The notes: generated by a model from the letters alone, not told the origin. Positions 34,919 to 44,300 are shown, numbered from the stretch's first letter. The stretch is DNA of 64,000 nt from Janthinobacterium sp. 344 (GCF_900112025.1 NZ_FOKL01000009.1:62001-126000), one strand, 5' to 3'. Program-made: numbers and translations.

Positions 34919-35115
34919 GGCGCCTCCCGCTGCGGCTCAGCTTGCGACCGGCGTTCAAGGTACAGGCCCGTGAGCCAGTAGCCGCAGCTGGTCAGGAACA
35001 CCAGCAGCGCGGCGCTCAGCACGGGCGGCGCCGGCACGGGAATGCGCGCCAGCTGGCACACGAAGCCCACGACAAAGGCCAGCAGCAGGCCCAGGATGAT
35101 TTTCTGGTAGCGCAT
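34915..35115 (-). CDS. XapX-like small membrane protein
   Basis: The 66-residue protein has two hydrophobic helices around VPAPPV (MRYQKIILGLLLAFVVGFVCQ, then LSAALLVFLTSCGYWLTGLYL), the layout of XapX/DUF1427 proteins. AGGAG precedes the ATG at 35115 by six bases; an ATG at 35121 would sit too close. It lies 9 bp after the amidohydrolase stop. Two such genes in tandem with an amidohydrolase suggest a two-part membrane function, such as substrate entry, but this is inference. Confidence 0.75.
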   Translation of the reverse strand: MRYQKIILGLLLAFVVGFVCQLARIPVPAPPVLSAALLVFLTSCGYWLTGLYLERRSQAEPQREAP

Positions 35116-35124
35116 GGCCATCTC

Positions 35125-36975
35125 CTAGAAAGCGAAGCAGCTGCAGCCGAGCGTGCCCCAGAAACCGGAAAAATCGCTGATGGGCACGGCCGACTTGCGC
35201 GCCCGGTCGTGCGCATGCGCATGCACGCCGCAGGCGCCCGCGCATTGGTGCGGCAGCGCCGCCTGCGCCGGCCTGGCCACGGGCCGGTAATGGCCGGGCA
35301 CCGTGCGCACGGGCGACCACTCGGGCAGCACGGGAATGGGCGGCGGCGCCAGGGTCGTGAATTCCGCCTGGCCGTAGACGACCTTGCCGCCCACCATGGT
35401 CAGCACGGATTCGATCGACTTGATCGCCTCTTCCGGCACCGTGAAATAATCGGCCGACAGCACGCTCAAATCAGCCAGCATGCCCTCGCGGATGCGTCCC
35501 TTCTTGCCCTGCTCGCTGGAGAACCAGGCGCTGCCCGCCGTCCACAGTTCCAGCGCCGTGTCGCGCGACAACCTGCCCGCCGCATCCGTCAGGGCCAGGC
35601 CGCCCACGGTGCGCCCCGATACCAGCCAGTACAGCGCCGTCCACGGGTTGTAGCTGGCCACCCTGGTCGCATCCGTGCCGCCGCCCACGGGCACGCCCGC
35701 GTCGAGCATGCGCTGCACGGGCGGCGTCGCCTTGGCCGCCTGGGCACCATAGCGCTCGACGAAGTACTCGCCCTGGAAGGCCATGCGGTGCTGGATGGCC
35801 AGGCCGCCGCCCAGCGCCTTGACCCGGTCGATATTTTTCGGGCTGATGGTTTCCGCATGGTCGAACAGCCAGTGCAGGCCGCCGAACGGCGTGTCGCGGT
35901 TGACCTTCTCGAACACGTCGAGCATGCGGCTGATCGATTCGTCATAGGTGGCGTGCAGGCGGAAGGGCCAGCGCTGTTCGACCAGGTGGCGCACGACCTT
36001 TTCCAGCTCGTCTTCCATGCCGGCCGCCAGCTCGGGGCGCGGTTCGAGGAAATCCTCGAAGTCGGCGGCGGAAAACACCAGCATTTCGCCGGCGCCGTTG
36101 TGGCGATAGTAATCCGTGCCGTCGCCCGGTTTCACCATGCCCGTCCACTTCTGGAAGTCCTGCAGTTCCGCGCCCTTGTTTTGCGTGAACAGGTTGTAGG
36201 CGATGCGGATCGTCAGCTGCTCCTTTTGCGCCAGCTCATCGACGACGGCGTAATCTTCGGGATAATTCTGGAAGCCGCCGCCCGCGTCGATGGCGCTGGT
36301 GATGCCGAGGCGGTTCAGTTCGCGCATGAACTGGCGCGTGGAATTGACTTGCAGTTCCAGCGGCAGCTTGGGGCCTTTCGCCAGCGTCGCGTACAGGATC
36401 ATGGCGTTCGGCCGCGCGATCAGCAGGCCGGTGGGGTTGCCGGCGGCGTCGCGCATAATTTCGCCGCCGGGCGGGTTCGGCGTGTTCCTGTCGTAGCCGA
36501 CGGCGCGCAGGGCGGCACGGTTCAGCAGGGCGCGGTCGTACAGGTGCAGGATGAAGACGGGCGTGTCGGGCGCGGCCGCGTTGATCTCATCGAGCGTCGG
36601 CATGCGCTTTTCCGCGAACTGGAATTCCGTCCAGCCGCCCACGACGCGCACCCATTGCGGGTTCGGCGTGCGCAGCGCCTGTTCTTTCAGCATGCGCAAG
36701 GCGTCGGCCAGCGAGGGCACGCCTTCCCAGCGCAGTTCCAGGTTGTAGTTCAAGCCGCCGCGGATCAGGTGCAGATGCGAGTCGTTCAGGCCGGGGATGA
36801 CGGTGCGGCCAGCCAGGTCGATCACCTGCGTGGCGGGGCCGCGGTGGCGCATCACGTCTTCAACGTCGCCCACGGCGAGGAATTTGCCATCGGCGATGGC
36901 GACGGCGGACGCCAGCGGCTGCGTCCTGTCGACCGTGTGGAAACGGCCATTGAGCAAGATCGTGTTTGCGTGCAT
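35125..36975 (-). CDS. YtcJ-like metal-dependent amidohydrolase
   Basis: The 616-residue enzyme has the amidohydrolase fold: a small beta-domain at the N-terminus, the metal motif DSHLHL near residue 68, further His residues in the barrel (RLHATYD, LFDHAE) and the late Asp region GGTDATRV. YtcJ-type enzymes act on N-substituted amides or formamides; the substrate here is unknown. No signal peptide is seen. The start follows GGAG. The C-terminal 60 residues after APPPIP contain several Cys and His residues (CAGACGVHAHAHD) not typical of the family. It lies between the isochorismatase-like gene and the XapX-like genes, all on one strand. Confidence 0.88.
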   Translation of the reverse strand: MHANTILLNGRFHTVDRTQPLASAVAIADGKFLAVGDVEDVMRHRGPATQVIDLAGRTVIPGLNDSHLHLIRGGLNYNLELRWEGVPSLADALRMLKEQALRTPNPQWVRVVGGWTEFQFAEKRMPTLDEINAAAPDTPVFILHLYDRALLNRAALRAVGYDRNTPNPPGGEIMRDAAGNPTGLLIARPNAMILYATLAKGPKLPLELQVNSTRQFMRELNRLGITSAIDAGGGFQNYPEDYAVVDELAQKEQLTIRIAYNLFTQNKGAELQDFQKWTGMVKPGDGTDYYRHNGAGEMLVFSAADFEDFLEPRPELAAGMEDELEKVVRHLVEQRWPFRLHATYDESISRMLDVFEKVNRDTPFGGLHWLFDHAETISPKNIDRVKALGGGLAIQHRMAFQGEYFVERYGAQAAKATPPVQRMLDAGVPVGGGTDATRVASYNPWTALYWLVSGRTVGGLALTDAAGRLSRDTALELWTAGSAWFSSEQGKKGRIREGMLADLSVLSADYFTVPEEAIKSIESVLTMVGGKVVYGQAEFTTLAPPPIPVLPEWSPVRTVPGHYRPVARPAQAALPHQCAGACGVHAHAHDRARKSAVPISDFSGFWGTLGCSCFAF

Positions 36976-37044
36976 GAGAACTCCAGAATCAGGTGAAAAC
37001 ACGGCCCCGCCGGCGCGCGGCGGGGGCGCTACATGTCGATGCAA

Positions 37045-37698
37045 TCAATGGCCTTCGCTGGCGTTGAACATGGACTTGGCGTAGATCAGGCCCAGGCCAT
37101 AGCCGCCGCCGTGCGCCACCGCCGTGGCCACCGTCGCATCGTAGGTCTCGCCGCGGGCCCAGTCGCGCTGCAGTTCCAGCAAGTATTGCACGGACGTCAG
37201 CGGCTGCGCGCCCGCCTGTATCATGCGCTGCATGGCCATCGCATGCGCCTCGTCGGAGACATCGCCGCTGGCGTCGGCGATGACGTAGACGTCAAAGCCC
37301 TGCTCCAGCGCCGACAGCGCGGGGCCGACGATGCAGACGGAGGTCCACAGGCCGGCCAGCACGATCTTGCCCTTGCCGTAGCCATTCACCTTGTCGGCGA
37401 TGCGCGCATCTTCCCAGGTATTCATGGTCGTGCGGTCGATCGGCGCCTGTGCGGGGAAGACGGACTGGATTTCGTCGAAGATGGGGCCGGAGAACGAGGT
37501 CGCCGCCACCGTCGTCAGGATGGTCGGCACCTGGAATTCTGCGGCCGCCTTGGCCACCAGGGCCGCGTTGTTGCGCAGCAGGGCCAGATCGATCGAGCGG
37601 GTGGCGAACGCCATCTGCGACTGGTGGTCGATCATGATCAGGGTATGGTCGTTCGGGGTCAGCAGTTTTTGGGCGGCTTGGGCGGTGGCGATAGGCAT
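37045..37698 (-). CDS. Isochorismatase-family cysteine hydrolase (YcaC-like)
   Basis: The 217-residue enzyme shows the family layout: Asp24 in MIDHQ, and catalytic Cys122 in WTSVCIVG. It fits the YcaC-like branch, soluble hydrolases of unknown natural substrate. The start MPIATAQ is supported by AAGGA. It lies 69 bp upstream of the amidohydrolase gene on the same strand, so the two hydrolases probably work together on an amide-type compound. Confidence 0.88.
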   Translation of the reverse strand: MPIATAQAAQKLLTPNDHTLIMIDHQSQMAFATRSIDLALLRNNAALVAKAAAEFQVPTILTTVAATSFSGPIFDEIQSVFPAQAPIDRTTMNTWEDARIADKVNGYGKGKIVLAGLWTSVCIVGPALSALEQGFDVYVIADASGDVSDEAHAMAMQRMIQAGAQPLTSVQYLLELQRDWARGETYDATVATAVAHGGGYGLGLIYAKSMFNASEGH

Positions 37699-37917
37699 GA
37701 TGTTTTCCTTAGTGAAAATAATTGAACATAAAAAAAGAGCGGTTCTTGTACGGCGCTTCTGCTCCTGCCCTTGCATCACGCTGTGTGTGCCGGGCCAGTG
37801 CTATGCAGTATGGACGAGATACTTTGAAAACAAAAACGGAAAGAATGCCAAGCTATGTGCAATTTTTTCGATAATGAAAAATGGCCGCCGCGGCGGCCTG
37901 TCAATCAAGGAGACAAC

Positions 37918-38166
37918 ATGGGATTTGAATTCAGGATCACGGCCAGCCTGACGCAGGAACAGCGCCGGCACCTCGCGCAGCTGCTCGAAGCAGGAACGCC
38001 GCAGGCGCCCGGCGCCGCCATGCCAGAGAACGATATCCGGCTGACGGACACGGGCCTGTATGTCTGCCAGTACCTGCGCCCGAACCCGTGGCACGGCCTG
38101 GAAGGCCTGCGTGCCTGGCTCGACGCCCAGGGCGTGGACTATGCCGTCGCGGAGATCGACGACTGA
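37918..38166 (+). CDS. Hypothetical 82-residue protein
   Basis: The start MGFEFRIT is preceded by AAGGAGA at ideal spacing. The protein is soluble and mixed alpha/beta, with Trp near residues 60 and 70 and an acidic C-terminus (EIDD). No signal peptide, Cys pair or known motif is visible. It is divergent from the isochorismatase gene and convergent with the TonB receptor. No function can be given. Confidence 0.7.
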   Translation: MGFEFRITASLTQEQRRHLAQLLEAGTPQAPGAAMPENDIRLTDTGLYVCQYLRPNPWHGLEGLRAWLDAQGVDYAVAEIDD

Positions 38167-38173
38167 ATCCCGC

Positions 38174-40309
38174 CTACAGCGAGCCTTCGAGCATGACGCG
38201 CAGCGTGCGGTAGCTGTGCGTATCGAGCGTGCGCAGCAGGCTGCCGGCGCCGTCCGCATACAGGCTGCGCGCGCGGCCAGGCTGCCGCAGCAGGTTGGCG
38301 CCCGAGACGCGCAGGCGCAGCTGGTCGCCGACCGTCCACAGCGCGTACAGATCCAGTTCGCGCCGGGCGCCCTGCCAGGCCAGCAGCTGGCGCGACGCGC
38401 GCGACGCGCCGCCGCCCTGGTAATGCAGATTGCCGCCCACGGTCAAGGGCTTGCTGGCCAGCCGGTAATCGGCGCCCAGGTTGGCGCTCCAGGGCAGCTG
38501 GCCATCGAGGCGATTGTCCGGGCCGGCGACGGCGTCCAGCGTCGACCAGTTGCGCGCCACGTTCGCCCGCACGTCCAGCGCGGGGGCGCCCGCCCACAGC
38601 GCCGCCAACGGCAGCTTCGCTTCCAGTTCGATGCCGCGCACCTGCGCCCTGCCCTGATTGACGGGCGTGGCCACCCAGCGCCCCCCGTCCTGGTACAGCC
38701 GGTCCAGCATCACGTCGCTGATCTGGCGCAGCGAGGCGCTGGCGCCCAGCATGACGCCTTGCGCAGGATAGTATTCGTAGGCCCCGTCCAGGCCCCACGC
38801 CAGTTCCGGACGCAGCGCCGGGTTGCCCTGGTTGTCGGGGTTCACGGCGCTATTGTCGTTGTCGTTGAGGTAGGGGCGCGGGATCAGCTGGAAAATCTGC
38901 GGCGCCTTGTAGGTGCGCGTGACGGCCAGGCGCACCTGGTCCTTGCCGGCGAGCTTCCACAAGCTGTGCAGCACGGGACTCCACACCTGCGCGCGCACAT
39001 CCACGGGGTCCGCGCCACCGGTGGTGCTGGCCGTGCGCCAGGTTTCCCAGCGCACCCCCAGATAAAGCGACCAGCGCGCGGAGATATCCCATTCATCCTG
39101 CGCAAACAGGGCCAGGCGCCGCACCGTGGCCGCATAGTCCTGGTCCGGCAGCGCGGGCGGCCCGCCCGGCGACAACAGGCGCTCGCGGCGAAACTCCGCA
39201 CGCCGCCGGCGACCCGCGTCCCAGCCCGCCGCCAGCGCGTGCCCTTCTCCCAAGGTGCGGCGGTAGGTGCCGCTGGTCTGCACGCCCACATCGTCCACGC
39301 CCGCATCGACCCGGCGCACATTCGCCGGCCCGGGCGCGGCGCTGCTGCCGCGGAACAGATAATCGCTGCCGCGGTGGTTGGCATCGATGCCCAGTTTCAT
39401 ATCGAGGCTGGCTCCCTGCCCCAGCTTGCGCAGCCAGTGCAGGTCGCTGCGCACGCTGCCGCTGTCCTGGCTGAAGGCGGCATCGTTGTCCGGATAGTCG
39501 GTATGAGCGCCCAGATAAGCCGTTTCCACGACCTGGCGGCGGCTGTCCAGGCGGCGCAAGCTGACCAGGCTTTGCCAGGCCAGGCTGTCCTCGCCCGCCA
39601 GCGCCCATTGCAAGCGGGGCGCCAGCTCGAACGTATCGCTGGTCACGCGTTCGGTGAGCGGCGCGTGGCGCACGGCCGTGAGCCTGCCTTCGCCATCGAC
39701 TGCGCGGTTCCATTCATCGAGCAGCACCTCGCGCCCCGTGTGGCTGAGGGTGCCGGACAGCGCGTAAGACAGGCGGCCATCCTTGTCGGCCCACTGCATG
39801 GTGGCGCTGCCGGCGGGCATGCCGTGGCTGCCGGACGCCCCCAGCTTGAAGGTGCGCTCGCGCCGCTTGCCCGATTTTTTCAGCACAATATTGATGGAAC
39901 CGGCGATCGCCTGGGTGGAAAATTGCGCCGTGGCGGCACGCATGATTTCCACGCGCTCGACCAGTTCCGGGTCCAGCGCGTCGAGCGAAAAGCCGGGCGG
40001 CACGGGCACGCCGTCGAGCATGATCAAGGTATATCCCTGGCCCAGCCCGCGCAGCTGGATTTGCCCGCCAGCCGAACCCGAAGCCGCGCCGCCGACGGTA
40101 ATGCCGGGCAGGCGCTTCAGGGCGTCGGCCAGGGTACGGTCGCCCTGGCGTATCAATTCCTCGTGGCCGACGACGATGGCCGCGACGGTGTCGTCGCGGC
40201 GCAGCGCCGTTTTGCCCGCGCTGACCGTCACGGAAGGGAGGACGTCCTCGGCATGGACGTGCGCCGTCAACGGCAGCGCAAGGCTGCACAATACAATACT
40301 CAATCGCAT
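38174..40309 (-). CDS. TonB-dependent outer-membrane receptor
   Basis: The 711-residue protein has a signal peptide (MRLSIVLCSLALPLTAHVHA), a TonB-box-like stretch (PSVTVSAGK), a plug domain (LADALKRLPGIT, IQLRGLGQGYTLIMLDGVPV, VERVEIMRAATAQF, GSINIVLKK), and a beta-barrel with alternating aromatic residues to the C-terminus. It imports a siderophore, vitamin or oligomer across the outer membrane; the ligand cannot be told. The last residue is Leu rather than the usual Phe or Trp. Neighbours give no ligand hint. Confidence 0.92.
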   Translation of the reverse strand: MRLSIVLCSLALPLTAHVHAEDVLPSVTVSAGKTALRRDDTVAAIVVGHEELIRQGDRTLADALKRLPGITVGGAASGSAGGQIQLRGLGQGYTLIMLDGVPVPPGFSLDALDPELVERVEIMRAATAQFSTQAIAGSINIVLKKSGKRRERTFKLGASGSHGMPAGSATMQWADKDGRLSYALSGTLSHTGREVLLDEWNRAVDGEGRLTAVRHAPLTERVTSDTFELAPRLQWALAGEDSLAWQSLVSLRRLDSRRQVVETAYLGAHTDYPDNDAAFSQDSGSVRSDLHWLRKLGQGASLDMKLGIDANHRGSDYLFRGSSAAPGPANVRRVDAGVDDVGVQTSGTYRRTLGEGHALAAGWDAGRRRRAEFRRERLLSPGGPPALPDQDYAATVRRLALFAQDEWDISARWSLYLGVRWETWRTASTTGGADPVDVRAQVWSPVLHSLWKLAGKDQVRLAVTRTYKAPQIFQLIPRPYLNDNDNSAVNPDNQGNPALRPELAWGLDGAYEYYPAQGVMLGASASLRQISDVMLDRLYQDGGRWVATPVNQGRAQVRGIELEAKLPLAALWAGAPALDVRANVARNWSTLDAVAGPDNRLDGQLPWSANLGADYRLASKPLTVGGNLHYQGGGASRASRQLLAWQGARRELDLYALWTVGDQLRLRVSGANLLRQPGRARSLYADGAGSLLRTLDTHSYRTLRVMLEGSL

Positions 40310-40382
40310 GGAAAATCCTGAAAGGGTTGTGGTGGTGTCGGCTGTGCGCTCGCGCGCTCACCCGACCCGCGGCCGGGTCACG

Positions 40383-41810
40383 CTAGCGGCCGAACTGCTC
40401 CTTGCGCGTGCGCAGGGCGCGCGCGGTGGCGTTGGCATCGAGGTCGGCCAGCCACTGTTGCGGGTCCTGCAAGCGCCCGTCCCGTGTCACCGCGAAATGC
40501 AGATGCGGCCCCGTCGCCAGGCCGGTGGCGCCCACGGTGCCGATGGCCTGCCCCGCCGTGACGGCCATGCCGGTCGTCAGCGTGACCCGGTCGAGATGGG
40601 CATACAGCGACTCGATGCCGCCGCCATGGTCGATGCGCACGGCCTTGCCCAGGCGCGCATCTTCGCTGACGGTGGCGATGCCGTCGGCCGCCGCATGCAC
40701 GGGCGTGCCGCGCCTGGCGCCCAGATCGATGCCGCCATGGCCCTGTGGCGTGATCTGGCGTACCACGCCGAAAAAGCCGGTCACGCGCATGGTGTCGAGG
40801 GGATTGCGCCAGATAGTGGGCGCCGTGGCCGGCGCAGGGAGCGTGCTTGCCGGCGTGGCCGCCACGGCCCACGCCAGTGCCGGCTGCAGCGCCAGGCTGG
40901 CCGCGCCGACAAGGCACAGCAGCAGCGCCGTCAGCGCCCGCGAGGCTGCAGGCAGGCGATCCTGCCCGTCACGCATGCGCAGCAGGCGCTCCGCCATGCC
41001 GCCGCCGCCAAAGGCCAGCCCTGGCAGCGGCCGCGCCTGCAGGCCCAGCTGCTTGACCAGCGCCGCCGCATATTGCTGTCGCTGGCGCGGGGAGCGGCCG
41101 GCCAGCACTTGACGGTCGCAACCGAGCTCTTGCGCCCAAGCCAGCTTGCCGGCCAGCCAGCGTGCGGCCGGATTGAACCATAGCAGCGCCTGCAGCATGC
41201 TGGCCAGCAGCAAGAGCAAGGGGTCGTGCCGGCGGGCATGGGTCAGCTCATGGGCGATCACCAGCTGCCGCTGCTCCGGCGTAAATTGCGCCAGGTGCGC
41301 CGGCACCAGCAGACGCGGCCGCCACACGCCCACCAGCATCGGCGAGATCGGCGCATCCACTTCCAGCACCTGCATGCCATGCAGCCGGCGCCGCTGCGCC
41401 ACCTGGAGCAGCACACGCAAGAGGGCGCGGCCACGCTGCCAGCGCCATGCCGTGCCAGCGACGCCCAGCAGATAGATCAAGCCCCAGGCGGCCGACACCA
41501 GGGCCAGCCAGGCGGCAGCGGATGGCCGGCTGGCCGCTGGCACATCCACGGCCAGCGGCAAGGCGGGCGCAGCACTGGCCAGCGCAAGCGGCACGCTCAG
41601 CCCGGGCACCACGCTCAGCTGGTGCGTATCCGGCAGCAGCGGCAGCACAAATGCGGCGGCCAGCACCAGCTGGGCACCGAGCCATGCGCTGCGCTGCGCC
41701 GCCAGCGCGGGCCAGCGCCGCAGAGCCAGGCTCAGCACGCCTTGCAGCAGCCAGCCGCTCAGCAGGCAGGCGGCGGTCGCCTGCAGCAAGGTCAGGGCGA
41801 ACAAGGTCAT
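40383..41810 (-). CDS. BlaR1-like M56 protease fused to an M23 peptidase
   Basis: The 475-residue protein has four hydrophobic segments in its first 300 residues with an M56 zinc motif HELTH at 187-191 and the third ligand region QELGCD at 228, as in BlaR1/MecR1. After a fifth segment near 295-318, residues 335-475 form an LytM/M23 domain: HGGID (His358, Asp362), His405 in YAHL, and HLH at 436-438, with all zinc ligands present. BlaR1 normally ends in a penicillin-binding sensor domain; here a peptidoglycan peptidase takes its place. It lies 9 bp after the BlaI gene. It may sense or remodel peptidoglycan and control BlaI, which is inference. Confidence 0.9.
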   Translation of the reverse strand: MTLFALTLLQATAACLLSGWLLQGVLSLALRRWPALAAQRSAWLGAQLVLAAAFVLPLLPDTHQLSVVPGLSVPLALASAAPALPLAVDVPAASRPSAAAWLALVSAAWGLIYLLGVAGTAWRWQRGRALLRVLLQVAQRRRLHGMQVLEVDAPISPMLVGVWRPRLLVPAHLAQFTPEQRQLVIAHELTHARRHDPLLLLLASMLQALLWFNPAARWLAGKLAWAQELGCDRQVLAGRSPRQRQQYAAALVKQLGLQARPLPGLAFGGGGMAERLLRMRDGQDRLPAASRALTALLLCLVGAASLALQPALAWAVAATPASTLPAPATAPTIWRNPLDTMRVTGFFGVVRQITPQGHGGIDLGARRGTPVHAAADGIATVSEDARLGKAVRIDHGGGIESLYAHLDRVTLTTGMAVTAGQAIGTVGATGLATGPHLHFAVTRDGRLQDPQQWLADLDANATARALRTRKEQFGR

Positions 41811-41819
41811 CGCTTACTC

Positions 41820-42191
41820 CTAGTGATCGACAGGCCAGTCGTGCAGCAATTGCTCCAGCGCCGCCAGTTCCTGCTGGTCCACCAGTTTGCTGCCTGTAAA
41901 CATACTGACCGGCAAGGGGCTGTCGATTTCCATCACGCGCCGGCCAAAATCATGGGCAAACGCGGCCAGGGTGGCGACCTTGTCCACGTTGGCTTCATAC
42001 ACGAGCACGCCGTGCACGCTGCGCTGCAGCAGCATGCCCTTGTCCAGCATGCGCTCCAGGGTCTTGCGCGTGGACGAAAACGACCAGCCCAGCTCCTCTT
42101 CCACGCGGGCATGCAGTTCGCGCGCGGACAGCGGCTGCTCCTTCCACAAGGCTTTCAACAAGGACAGTTCGGTGACGGATGGCGTGCTCAT
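41820..42191 (-). CDS. BlaI/MecI/CopY-family repressor
   Basis: The 123-residue repressor has the BlaI winged helix (TELSLLKALWKEQPLSARELHARVEEELGWSFSSTRKTLERMLDKGML, quoted here as TELSLLKALW to MLDKGML) and a C-terminal dimer helix. BlaI-type repressors bind palindromic operators and are inactivated by proteolysis triggered by the BlaR1-type partner, encoded directly downstream. Two palindromic sites lie just upstream. No beta-lactamase gene is next to it, so the regulated genes may be this pair itself and distant targets. Confidence 0.9.
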   Translation of the reverse strand: MSTPSVTELSLLKALWKEQPLSARELHARVEEELGWSFSSTRKTLERMLDKGMLLQRSVHGVLVYEANVDKVATLAAFAHDFGRRVMEIDSPLPVSMFTGSKLVDQQELAALEQLLHDWPVDH

Positions 42192-42224
42192 GGCAACTCC
42201 TGCTGGTGACTAATGGCGCAATTA

Positions 42225-42240
42225 TGCGACAACAGTCACA
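42225..42240. promoter_or_regulatory. Imperfect BlaI-like operator
   Basis: TGCGACA-AC-AGTCACA repeats the palindrome found at 42258 with two mismatches in the right arm. The centres lie 33 bp apart, about three DNA turns, which suits paired dimers. It is 34 bp upstream of the BlaI start. Confidence 0.45.
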
Positions 42241-42257
42241 CGCGCGCAAGCACTACT

Positions 42258-42273
42258 TGCGACATCTGTCGCA
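42258..42273. promoter_or_regulatory. Perfect BlaI-like operator palindrome
   Basis: TGCGACATCTGTCGCA is a perfect 7-bp inverted repeat with a 2-bp spacer, 67 bp upstream of the BlaI start. The shape resembles operators of BlaI/MecI repressors, which have TACA/TGTA cores; here the inner halves are GACA and TGTC. Confidence 0.55.
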
Positions 42274-42285
42274 TGCGCCGGGCGA

Positions 42286-44010
42286 TCAGAATTCTTCCCA
42301 CTCATCCTCTCCCGAGCGCTGTTTGCCGGCGGGCATGTGCGGCGCGTGGCGGGCCACCGCCTTCACCGGCAGCCGGGCGGGGACGCGCGCCACCCTGGCC
42401 GGCGCAGCACGGGGCACGGCGGAGCGCGGTACCGGCGGCAAGGTGGCGGCGGCCGCCTGCGTCGTCTTGAAGACGGCCACCGCATCGGCCAGGCGCGCCG
42501 CCTGTTCCTGCAGGGATTCCGCCGCGGCGGCGGCCTCCTCCACCAGCGACGCATTCTGCTGCGTCACCTGGTCCATCTGGCTGATGGCCTGGTTGACTTG
42601 CTCGATGCCGGCCCGCTGCTCGTCGCTGGCGGCCGAGATGTGCCCGACGATGCCGCTGACCTTGTGCACGCTGTCGACGATCTCGTGCATCGTGTGGCCC
42701 GCCTCGTCGACCAGGCGCGCGCCGCTTTCCACCTGCGCCACGGAATCGTTGATGAGGGCCTTGATTTCCTTCGCCGCGCCGGCGGAGCGCTGGGCCAGGT
42801 TGCGCACTTCCGTCGCCACGACGGCAAAGCCGCGCCCCTGCTCGCCCGCCCTGGCCGCTTCCACGGCCGCGTTGAGGGCCAGGATATTCGTCTGGAAGGC
42901 GATGCCGTCGATGACGCCGATGATGTCGACGATCTTGCGCGAGGAATCATTGATCGAGCCCATGGTGGCCACCACTTGCGCCACCACGGCGCCGCCCTTG
43001 CCCGCCACCGTCGATGCCGTGGCCGCCAAGCCGTTGGCCTGGTGGGCGTTCTGCGCATTCTGCTGCACCGTGCCCGTCAGTTCTTCCATCGACGACGCCG
43101 TCTCTTCCAGCGAACTGGCCTGCTGTTCCGTGCGCGCCGACAAGTCCAGGTTGCCCGAGGCGATCTGGCGCGAGGCCGTGGCGATGGTCTGCGTGCCGCT
43201 GCGCACCTCGCTGACGATGCGCAGCAGGCTGGCCGTCATATCCTGCAAAGCCTGCATCAGCTCGCCCGTCTCGTCGCGCGAGCGCACCTCCACGCGCACC
43301 GTCAAGTCGCCTTGCGCCACTTGCCGGGCCACGGCGATGGCCGAGCGCAGGGGTCCGCTGATATTGCTGGCCAGCCACATCGCCACCAGGGCGGCCAGCA
43401 CCAACGTGGCCAGCCCGCCACCGAGCAAGACCCAGCGCGTCTGCGTCTGCAGGCTGGCCACGGCGTGCGAACGCTGCGCCAGCAGTGCCGACTCCGCCTG
43501 TTCGATGTCGTTCAGCAGCGCGCGCATGGCATCCATGCCCTGTTTGCCGCGCCCCTGCTTTTCCAGCGCCAGCACGGGTTCGATGGGGGCCGTGCCCTGG
43601 GCCACGGCGCGCCGCATGGCGATCACGGGGTCGAGCGCGCCCGCTTGCCAGGCTTGCGCGGCGGCCTCGAGTTTCGCCAGGCGCTCCTGCTGGGCCGGAT
43701 TGTCGGCGGTCAGCGCGCGCGCCTTGTCGAGGTGCTGGCGCAACGCCGCCTTGCCACCCGAGTAGGGTTCCAGCGCGGCGTCGAGCCCCGTGATCACATA
43801 GCCGCGCTGCCCTGTTTCCATATTGATCAGGCTTTCCAGGATGGCGTCATTTTGCAGCAGCACCTGATAGGTATGGGTATTGATGGCGCTGGCGTCGCCC
43901 AGTTTTGAAAAATTCACGGTGGCGACTACGACCAGGACGGCCAGCAGCAGGACGATGATGCCGAAACCGCCATACAGGCGGCTGGCGATGCGAAGGTCGG
44001 CAATGCGCAT
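42286..44010 (-). CDS. Methyl-accepting chemotaxis protein with CHASE3-like sensor
   Basis: The 574-residue chemoreceptor has a membrane helix at about residues 12-32, a helical periplasmic CHASE3-like domain ([12 protein letters not shown] near residue 65), a second membrane helix near 193-215, a HAMP domain, and a signalling domain with the hairpin tip [29 protein letters not shown]. The C-terminus is EWEEF, which fits the xWxxF docking pentapeptide for CheR and CheB. An Ala/Pro/Arg linker of about 50 residues precedes it. Ligand unknown. It ends 94 bp before blaI. Confidence 0.93.
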   Translation of the reverse strand: MRIADLRIASRLYGGFGIIVLLLAVLVVVATVNFSKLGDASAINTHTYQVLLQNDAILESLINMETGQRGYVITGLDAALEPYSGGKAALRQHLDKARALTADNPAQQERLAKLEAAAQAWQAGALDPVIAMRRAVAQGTAPIEPVLALEKQGRGKQGMDAMRALLNDIEQAESALLAQRSHAVASLQTQTRWVLLGGGLATLVLAALVAMWLASNISGPLRSAIAVARQVAQGDLTVRVEVRSRDETGELMQALQDMTASLLRIVSEVRSGTQTIATASRQIASGNLDLSARTEQQASSLEETASSMEELTGTVQQNAQNAHQANGLAATASTVAGKGGAVVAQVVATMGSINDSSRKIVDIIGVIDGIAFQTNILALNAAVEAARAGEQGRGFAVVATEVRNLAQRSAGAAKEIKALINDSVAQVESGARLVDEAGHTMHEIVDSVHKVSGIVGHISAASDEQRAGIEQVNQAISQMDQVTQQNASLVEEAAAAAESLQEQAARLADAVAVFKTTQAAAATLPPVPRSAVPRAAPARVARVPARLPVKAVARHAPHMPAGKQRSGEDEWEEF

Positions 44011-44072
44011 GGTATTCCTCCAGGAACAAGAACCCCGGCAGCGCGGCGATCCCCCGCGCGAGGGGTGCAGGC

Positions 44073-44094
44073 GGCAATTCTACCCAGAATTGCC
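44073..44094. other. Hairpin in the chemoreceptor upstream region
   Basis: GGCAATTCT-ACCC-AGAATTGCC is a perfect 9-bp inverted repeat, 63 bp upstream of the chemoreceptor start. It has no T-run. It could be an operator or a leader hairpin. Confidence 0.5.
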
Positions 44095-44300
44095 AGCGCG
44101 CAGCGCGCCTTTGCGGCATTTTTCTTTACTTGCGACATTGCAAACTTGAAACAAAGCAGGCGCTTTTTTGCCAGGCTGTTATACTTCGCGTGTGCGGCAC
44201 ATATGACCAGTCCCCTTGCCGCTGTCTTTCGACCCCTAATCTGATTGCCTGCGACTGGCGCCCCACGATGGCGACAGGCCGATCTCACAATAAAGTTACC

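Noticed and set aside
34716..34958. An 80-codon minus-strand frame at the tadG end
   Set aside because: Its product is Gly/Arg/His-rich without hydrophobic helices and overlaps the tadG 3' end. The 52-codon frame in another phase has helices, ATGA overlap and a family fit.
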